A stretch of 64,000 nt of DNA, from contig NZ_CP011868.1 of NCBI RefSeq assembly GCF_001294645.1, positions 5,456,001 through 5,520,000 of the forward strand, written 5' to 3'. This document shows, piece after piece, positions 58,805 to 64,000 of this stretch. This DNA comes from Pseudonocardia sp. HH130629-09 (GTDB lineage Bacteria > Actinomycetota > Actinomycetes > Mycobacteriales > Pseudonocardiaceae). The stretch's first letter is position 1, and each line of letters opens with the position of its first letter. The translations under genes and the position numbers were made by a program. The notes below the pieces were generated by a model. It was given only the letters and a program-made list of their open reading frames with translations, was not told where the DNA came from and made no database searches.

Positions 58805-60542
58805 CCCGAATCCGCGAGTAGCGCTGGTGTCCGGACTGGGGAGATGGCGATAGGTGCCCGCTGACCTGCGATGATCGTGTTTGCGACGACACGACATTGC
58901 GGGTTGAGAGGACACCTATCAGGTGCGAACAGTACGCAAGCGACGCCCGCGGTGTGCGCGGGTGCGTCTCGGCGCGCCGGACGCGGCGCTGACCAGGTTC
59001 TCCGGGCTGGCCGCGGTGACCGAACTGATCGACCGGCTCGGGATCATCGACAAGCTCGACGCCGCGGTCGGGCCCATCAAGGACCGCGACCGCGGGTGCA
59101 GCGCCGGGCAGATGCTGGTCGGCATGTCGGCGGCGCAGCTGTGCGGGGAGGACTTCCTGGTCGGGCTGGACCGGCACCGCGCCGACACCGCCGGGCAGGC
59201 ACTCACGCCGGTGCCGGGGTTGGCGTCCACGACCGCCGCCGGGCTCGCGCGCAAGTTCATCGAGGGGCAGTGGGCGGCGGTGGAGACCGGGCTCGGTGAC
59301 GTGCACACCACCGCGCTGGACCTGCTCGCCCAGGTCGACCCGGACCGGGCCGAGCAGCTGACGGCGGACGTGACGATCGATCTGGACACCACCGATGTCG
59401 AGGTTTACGGCCGGCTCAAGCAGGGCGTGGCGTTCAACCACCAAGGCCAGCGGGTCGCCCGCCCGCACGTCGCGACCTGGGCCGACACCGCGGTGGTGCT
59501 GGCCGCTGACCTCGGTTCGGGCCGGGATGACCCCCGCGCCACCAGCGCCGAGCTGTTCTACCGGGCGCTGGCCGCGCTCCCCGCGCAGGCGCGGGCGGGG
59601 CGAGTCCGCGTGCGTGCGGACGCGGGCTACTTCGCCGGGCAGCTCGCCCGCGCAGCCCTGTTCGTCGGCGTGGAGTTCGCCATCGGCGCCCGACGCATCG
59701 CGCCGCTGTGGCGCATCCTCGACGGCGTCGCGGCCGACGGGTGGACCGACGCGATCGACATGACCGGCGCGCAGGTCGCGGTGGCCGACTATTGCCCGAA
59801 CTGGTGGCCCGCAGCGACCCAGCTGCTGATCCGTCGGGTCCGGCTCGACCTGGACCACGGCCAGGTCTCCGGTGACCCGCGAGCGCGGCGCCGACGCACC
59901 CTGCACCCCGCCCAGCGGGCGCTCCCGCTCGACGACCTCGCTACGGTGGCCAAGGTCGACGGGGTGTTCGCCTACTCGTTCATCGTGACCAACCTCGACG
60001 TCTCCACACCTGCCGCAGCCGCGCAGGCCGAGTACTGGTACCGCCACCGCACGAAGGTGGAGAACCTGTTCCGCGACACCAAGCACGGCGCCGCGCTGCG
60101 CCACCTCCCCTCCGGACACCTCGCGGTGAACCGAGCCTGGATGTGGGGCGCACTCCTGGCCGCCACCACCAGCGGGTGGCTGCACCACCTCACCGCCCGC
60201 ACCCGCGACGGGCGCCTGGTCGGGCACGGCGTCCGCGGCGGCCAGGCCATGATCGCCACCCTGCGCCGGCGGCTGATCACCATCCCCGCCCGCCTCGTGC
60301 GCCACGCCCGCGGCCTCACCCTGCGCCTACCACCCGGCGAGCACCTACTCGCCGAGGTCCTCGCCCGCGTCCGCGCCCTGCCCGCTCCGTCCTGACCCGG
60401 CCGCACCGGCCCCGACCAGCACAGGAACCCGCCACCCGAGGCGACACTCGGGCCGCCCGCTTGCCCACCACCCAACTCCCGACCCAAGCAACATCAACTT
60501 TGGCCGACCAAGATCAGCTCATAGCCTACTCGCGGATTCGGG
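58805..60542 (+). mobile_element. IS1380-family insertion sequence
   Basis: 1738 bp with perfect 17-bp inverted repeats CCCGAATCCGCGAGTAG and flanking TCTGA on both sides (58800-58804, 60543-60547). Holds one transposase gene. Inserted in a small MITE-like element. Confidence 0.88.
58923..60395 (+). CDS. IS1380-family transposase
   Basis: 490 residues from GTG 58923. IS4-like DDE core: IDLDTTDVEVYGRLKQGVAF (first Asp), RVRVRADAGYFAGQLARAAL (second Asp) and YWYRHRTKVENLFRDTKHGA (Glu). N-terminal ALTRFSGLAAVTELIDRLGI is typical of the family. Intact. Confidence 0.93.
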   Translation: MRTVRKRRPRCARVRLGAPDAALTRFSGLAAVTELIDRLGIIDKLDAAVGPIKDRDRGCSAGQMLVGMSAAQLCGEDFLVGLDRHRADTAGQALTPVPGLASTTAAGLARKFIEGQWAAVETGLGDVHTTALDLLAQVDPDRAEQLTADVTIDLDTTDVEVYGRLKQGVAFNHQGQRVARPHVATWADTAVVLAADLGSGRDDPRATSAELFYRALAALPAQARAGRVRVRADAGYFAGQLARAALFVGVEFAIGARRIAPLWRILDGVAADGWTDAIDMTGAQVAVADYCPNWWPAATQLLIRRVRLDLDHGQVSGDPRARRRRTLHPAQRALPLDDLATVAKVDGVFAYSFIVTNLDVSTPAAAAQAEYWYRHRTKVENLFRDTKHGAALRHLPSGHLAVNRAWMWGALLAATTSGWLHHLTARTRDGRLVGHGVRGGQAMIATLRRRLITIPARLVRHARGLTLRLPPGEHLLAEVLARVRALPAPS

Positions 60543-60657
60543 TCTGACCACAGCTGCACAGGTCACCGGCTCGCTAGCTCGGCGTCTGCACCCACACAAC
60601 CAGGCCCCTGAGCTGCCGGAACGGCAGGTTGAAAAGGGCTCACTGTCGTGTCCGGGG

Positions 60658-61122
60658 TCAGCCCCCGGCCCGGCGCACCTCGCGCCGCCGGCGCGCGTCG
60701 TCCCGGCGACGGCGCTCGGTGTCGTTCGACGGGACCAGCTCCGGGACCGGGACCGGACGCCGGTGCTCGTCCATCGCGACCATCGTGAAGTAGCAGCTGT
60801 TGGCGTGCCGTTGGGTCCGCTCGGTGATGTTCTCCGTGGTGACCCGGATGCCGACCTCCATCGAGCTGCGCCCGGTGTGGTTCACCGACGCCTGGAACGT
60901 CACGAGCTCGCCGATGTAGATGGGCTCGCGGAAGCGGACCCGGTCCACCGAGAGCGTCACGACGTAGGTCTCGGCCCAGCGGCTCGCACACGAGAACGCG
61001 ACCTGGTCGAGCAGCTTCAGGATCGCGCCGCCGTGGACGTTGCCGGAGAAGTTCGCCATGTCCGGGGTCATCAGCACGGTCATCGTCAGCTGGTGACGGG
61101 GCAGGCCGCCGGGCGCGCTCAC
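60658..61122 (-). CDS. Acyl-CoA thioesterase (hotdog fold)
   Basis: 154 residues from GTG 61122, overlapping the previous stop. Core: QLTMTVLMTPDMANFSGNVH, GGAILKLLDQVAFSCASRWA, VTLSVDRVRFREPIYIGELV; Asn/His and Asp of the acot-type catalytic set are present. Hydrolyses acyl-CoA to free acid and CoA; substrate length unknown. Basic C-terminal tail of Arg residues. Pairs with the alpha/beta hydrolase gene. Confidence 0.88.
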   Translation of the reverse strand: MSAPGGLPRHQLTMTVLMTPDMANFSGNVHGGAILKLLDQVAFSCASRWAETYVVTLSVDRVRFREPIYIGELVTFQASVNHTGRSSMEVGIRVTTENITERTQRHANSCYFTMVAMDEHRRPVPVPELVPSNDTERRRRDDARRRREVRRAGG

Positions 61123-61832
61123 GTCGCCGCCGCCAGGATCTCCCGGGTCACCGTCCGCCAGGCCGCCGACAGCGGGTCGACCACCGCGAAGTGGTCGCAG
61201 CCGGGCAGCTCGACCAGCCGCACCGACGGGTGCCGGCCGGCGTAGGAGCGGGAGACGGCCTGCGGGACGCGCTCGTCGGCGTCGCCGTGCACGATCGTCA
61301 CCGGTCCGGGCGGGGTCGGGCCCACCGCCGGGTCCAGGTCGGTGCGCCCGGCCGCGGGGCCGCCGAGATAGGCGCGGACCGCGCCGTCGCCGAGGTTCTC
61401 CGCGTCGGCCAGCGCCAGGTCCGCGACCGGGGCGAGCGACACCGTCGCGCTGATCAGCGACGGCTCGACGGCCGCGGCGTGCAGCACGAGGTGCCCGCCC
61501 GCGGAGTGCCCCACCGCGACGACCGGTCCGGCGATCGCGTGGGCGGCCCGCAGGCCGGCGAGCACGTCGGCGACGGTCGCGTCCGGGTCGCCGGGCACCC
61601 GGCGGTACTCCAGGGATGCGACGGGCAGCCCCAGCGCGTTCACCGCACCTGCCGTCGACCGCAGGTGCACCCGGTCGAACCGGGGCCGCCAGAACCCGCC
61701 GTGCACCAGCACGACCAGCGGGCAGCCGGGCCCGCCGTCCGGCCACAGGTCCATGACCTGGTCGGGGTCGTCGCCGACGGCGACGACACGGGGCGGCTCG
61801 GGGGCCGGGTGGGAGAGGACCGATCCGTTCAC
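61119..61832 (-). CDS. Alpha/beta hydrolase (arylformamidase/esterase-like)
   Basis: 237 residues from GTG 61832. HGGFWRPRFDRVHL oxyanion loop, Ser nucleophile in VVAVGHSAGGHLVLHAAAVE, acid in VHGDADERVPQAVSRSYA and His in PGCDHFAVVDPLS. HGGFW plus small size resembles kynurenine-formamidase-like esterases. Stop overlaps the thioesterase start. Confidence 0.85.
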   Translation of the reverse strand: MNGSVLSHPAPEPPRVVAVGDDPDQVMDLWPDGGPGCPLVVLVHGGFWRPRFDRVHLRSTAGAVNALGLPVASLEYRRVPGDPDATVADVLAGLRAAHAIAGPVVAVGHSAGGHLVLHAAAVEPSLISATVSLAPVADLALADAENLGDGAVRAYLGGPAAGRTDLDPAVGPTPPGPVTIVHGDADERVPQAVSRSYAGRHPSVRLVELPGCDHFAVVDPLSAAWRTVTREILAAAT

Positions 61833-61852
61833 GACCGGTGGTCTAGCACGGA

Positions 61853-62569
61853 TCACCCCGCCGGGCGTGCCGTGGTGGCCCGCCGCCGGCCGGCCTTGCG
61901 CAGCTCCAGCACCGCGACCGCGGCCACCGACACGAGCACCGCCGCGATCCACCGCGGACCGGTCAGCGGGGTCAGTCGCAGCGTCTCCCGCAGCGCCGGC
62001 ACCGTCGTGGCCACCCACACGGCCGCGGCGGTCACCACCGTCCACCAGGGCAGGAACCGGTTCGCGAACAGACCCGACCGCAGCACCGGTGTCCGCTCGG
62101 TCCGCATCACCCAGGCCAGCACGAGGTGCCCGGACAGCCACGCCACGAACGCCACCGTCTGCGAGGCGGTCACCAGGTACAGCCCGCCGACGGCGACGAA
62201 CAGCGCCACGGCCCCCGCGGCGAGGTCGCCGAGCAGGGCCCGGTCCAGGAAGCGTGCGCCCGGGTCGCGTGGCGGGCGGTTCATGGCGTCGCGCTCGGCG
62301 GGTTCCGCGGCGAAGGTCGGGCTGCCCGCGATGTCCATGAACATCTCCAGCACCACGATCTGGATCGGGGTGAACGGCACGGACATCCCGGTGAGCACCC
62401 CGGCGGCGACGGTCGCGACCAGCCCGGCCTTGCAGGCCAGGTAGTAGGCGACGCCCTTGCGCAGGTTCCCGTGCAGCGTGCGGCCCTCGTGCAGGGCACG
62501 GGTGAGGGTGGAGACGTCGTCGTCGGCCAGCACGAGCCCGGCCGCCTCGCGGGCCACGTCGGTGCCCGA
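61853..62569 (-). pseudogene. Cation-transporting P-type ATPase, C-terminal part only
   Basis: About 238 residues starting at SGTDVAREAAGLVLADDDVS (normally preceded by AMG.r) and running through the C-terminal six helices (LTGMSVPFTPIQIVVLEMFM, FVAVGGLYLVTASQTVAFVA) to LRKAGRRRATTARPAG. The rest of the enzyme, including the DKTGT phosphorylation site, is absent: an IS481 element begins 6 bases away. The missing part may lie beyond the window's right end. An in-frame TAG sits at the junction. Confidence 0.82.
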
Positions 62570-62626
62570 CTAGCTGTGATGTCCAGGGAGGTTGTACCGC
62601 CCGGGATCGGTGAGTCTGTCTGACAG

Positions 62627-62689
62627 ACGAAGGCCTCCGGTTGTGAAGTGGAGCTGTCTAGGAACCGCTTCACTGACCGGAGGCCTCCG
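62627..62689 (+). terminator. Hairpin at IS481 transposase start
   Basis: AAGGCCTCCGGTTGTGAAGTGG and CCGCTTCACTGACCGGAGGCC can pair over about 18 bases just before the transposase GTG. Such structures often block translation from outside transcripts. Confidence 0.5.
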
Positions 62690-62810
62690 TGTCCCACGCT
62701 AACGCCGCCCTGACCCCGCGCGCCCGGCTGCGGCTCGCTCAACTCGTCGTCGAGCACGGCTGGACCCACACCGCAGCGGCGAAGATGTTCATGGTCTCGC
62801 CACGGACAGT

Positions 62811-63752
62811 GAGCCTTTGCCAACCTGGTGTTTGAGCTGGTCAGAGCCGGTACGGCGTGGCGTGACCTCGAACGAGTGAAGCTCCTGGTAGACGGGCGAT
62901 TGCTGAGATCGAAACCGTCCAACCAGGAGCTTCAAGGTGCTGTCTTACCCGTCCGGGATGACCGTGTCCAGCCGTGCCCTGCATGTGCTCTCCGACGCGC
63001 TGCGCGCGCACCGCAACCAGCGTCGGAGCCGGTGGCGGAAGCTGACGTGTGGCCGCCAGGCCCTGCTCGTGGTCGCCCACCTGCGTAAGGGCGAGACCTA
63101 CGCCGATCTGGCCTGCGGTTTCCGGGTCGGCACCTCGACGGTGTACCGCTACCTGCGCGAGGCGATCGACCTGCTCGCCGCGATGGCCCCCACCCTCGAG
63201 CAGGCGATCGAGGTCGCCGTCGGCAAGGCGTTCGTGATCCTCGACGGCACCCTGCTGCGCATCGACCGCGTCGGCATGGCCTCGGGCTATGACCGCGGGT
63301 TCTACTCCGGCAAGCACAAGTGTCACGGGCTGAACGTGCAGGTCATCGCCGACCCGGCCGGCCGGCTGGTGTGGATCTCTCCGCCGCTGCCCGGAGCACG
63401 CCACGACATGGGCGCCGCCCGCGAGCACGGCATCGTCGACGCCCTGACCGAGCACCGGATCCCGGCAGCGGCAGACACCGCCTACCAGGGCGCCGGGCCC
63501 ACGGTGGCGGTCCCGCAACGGCGGCGGCGCCTCGATCCCGACACCGGGCGGATGCGCCCGCTGTCGCAGGCGCAGAAAGAGGTCAACATCGCTCATGCCC
63601 GGCGTCGCGGACCGGGTGAGCGGGTCAACGCCGAGCTGAAGAACTGGAAGATCCTGCGCAAGATCCGCTCCAGCCCGAACCAGGCAGGACAGCTCATCGC
63701 CGCAGTTCAGACCCTCATGATCGCCAACACCTGACCAGGTTGGCAAAGGCTC
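62811..63752 (+). mobile_element. IS5-like (DDE_Tnp_4) insertion sequence
   Basis: 942 bp with inverted repeats GAGCCTTTGCCAACCTGGT at both ends and AGT duplicated on either side (62808-62810, 63753-63755). Contains a single transposase gene. Confidence 0.9.
62937..63734 (+). CDS. IS5-like transposase (DDE_Tnp_4/HARBI1 type)
   Basis: 265 residues from GTG 62937. N-terminal HTH LLVVAHLRKGETYADLACGF, RVGTSTVYRYLREAIDLL. DDE core: AFVILDGTLLRIDRV (Asp), IPAAADTAYQGAGPTVAVPQ (Asp) and PGERVNAELKNWKILRKIRS (Glu). Intact. Its terminal repeats match those of the MITE-like element at 58734. Confidence 0.92.
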   Translation: MLSYPSGMTVSSRALHVLSDALRAHRNQRRSRWRKLTCGRQALLVVAHLRKGETYADLACGFRVGTSTVYRYLREAIDLLAAMAPTLEQAIEVAVGKAFVILDGTLLRIDRVGMASGYDRGFYSGKHKCHGLNVQVIADPAGRLVWISPPLPGARHDMGAAREHGIVDALTEHRIPAAADTAYQGAGPTVAVPQRRRRLDPDTGRMRPLSQAQKEVNIAHARRRGPGERVNAELKNWKILRKIRSSPNQAGQLIAAVQTLMIANT

Positions 63753-64000
63753 AGTGTCGAAATGGTCCGACCGCTACCGGACCGAGGGGCCGGCCGGGAT
63801 GGTCGACCGCAGCTCACGGCCGCAGCTCTCACCGAGCAGGACCAGTGCTCGTGCGGTCCGGCGGATCGTGCGTCTGCGCTGGCGGCACCGGCTGGGCCCG
63901 ATCCAGATCGCCGGGCGCCTGGGCATGGCCGCCTCGACCGTGCACGCAGTCCTGGTGCGCTGCCGGATCAACCGGCTCTCCCGCATCGACCGGGTCACCG

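Larger units (their letters stand above)
58734..60641. mobile_element. MITE-like element split by IS1380
   Basis: Ends are GAGCCTTTTTCAACCTGACC at 58734 and, in reverse complement, GAGCCCTTTTCAACCTGCCG at 60641, flanked by ACT on both sides (58731-58733, 60642-60644). Without the nested IS1380 and its duplication the element is only about 165 bp and has no gene. Its ends match those of the IS5-like element at 62811 (GAGCCTTTGCCAACCTGGT). Confidence 0.65.
62575..64000 (+). mobile_element. IS481-family element (right end outside window), interrupted
   Basis: Begins TGTGATGTCCAGGGAGG at 62575, directly after ACTAGC (62569-62574), which fits the NCTAGN target of IS481. Its transposase gene is split by an IS5-like element at 62811-63752. 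A hairpin at 62627-62689 precedes the gene. Confidence 0.8.
62689..64000 (+). pseudogene. IS481 transposase, interrupted by an IS5-like element
   Basis: Starts at GTG 62689: VSHANAALTPRARLRLAQLV, VEHGWTHTAAAKMFMVSPRT. The frame resumes at 63756 with VSKWSDRYRTEGPAGMVDRS and HRLGPIQIAGRLGMAASTVH, running off the window at LSRIDRVT. Removing the IS and one AGT copy restores the frame exactly (RTV-SKWSDRY). Inactive in its present state. Confidence 0.85.

Noticed and set aside
39186-64000. Second attachment site for the tRNA-Ala element
   Set aside because: No further copy of the tRNA-Ala 3' end was seen in the window.

Overview
The window is the replication-origin region of a high-GC actinomycete chromosome. 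Base composition, frequent GTG/TTG starts, TTGTCCACA/TTATCCACA DnaA boxes, TGTTTCACGTGAAACA-type parS sites and a gene order nearly identical to that around oriC in Mycobacterium point to Actinomycetota. The insertion elements, the aminotransferase and ATP-grasp genes next to parB, and overall protein character suggest Pseudonocardia or a near relative (inference; no 16S gene is present).

Left flank, 1-14,970: leuS (cut by the window edge), an SdpI-like membrane protein, a DUF427-like remnant, yqgE, pcnA, then the conserved block nudix - large secreted/membrane protein - pseudokinase - sigM - anti-sigma - trxB - trxA - cwlM, ending in a convergent GNAT gene. The lipid II flippase murJ, expected beside or fused to the pseudokinase, is missing here. 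trxB has a good SigR/SigH-type promoter.

Segregation and origin, 15,000-39,190: a PLP aminotransferase and a D-Ala-D-Ala-ligase-like gene are followed by about 2.3 kb almost without genes, seeded with parS sites (six sites between 16.6 and 21.9 kb). Then parB-parA-rsmG-jag-yidC-yidD-rnpA-rpmH run leftward and dnaA-oriC-dnaN-gnd-recF-dciA-gyrB-gyrA-DUF3566-tRNA-Ile-dlw39-tRNA-Ala run rightward. oriC lies in the 1 kb between dnaA and dnaN. Perfect DnaA boxes also sit in the dnaA promoter and over the start codon of dciA.

Right part, 39,190-64,000: an accessory region starting exactly at the tRNA-Ala 3' end with a truncated tyrosine integrase. It contains an IS21 element (no target duplication), a leftward catabolic operon (ABC importer, allantoinase/dihydropyrimidinase-type hydrolase, shikimate-dehydrogenase-like protein, GntR regulator, AtzF-C-like protein) whose second permease gene is frameshifted, and a series of decaying genes (CitMHS-like end, FAD monooxygenase, NmrA/amidohydrolase chimera, headless TetR). 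Further along are an IS5-type element carrying a pRiA4b ORF-3-like passenger gene and splitting a regulator from its probable target, a tandem pair of small secreted Asn/Val-rich proteins, an IS1380 element nested in a MITE-like element, and at the right edge an IS5-like element nested inside an IS481 element that truncates a cation P-type ATPase. The MITE and the last IS5-like element share terminal repeats and 3-bp target duplications, so one family of transposase probably moved both.
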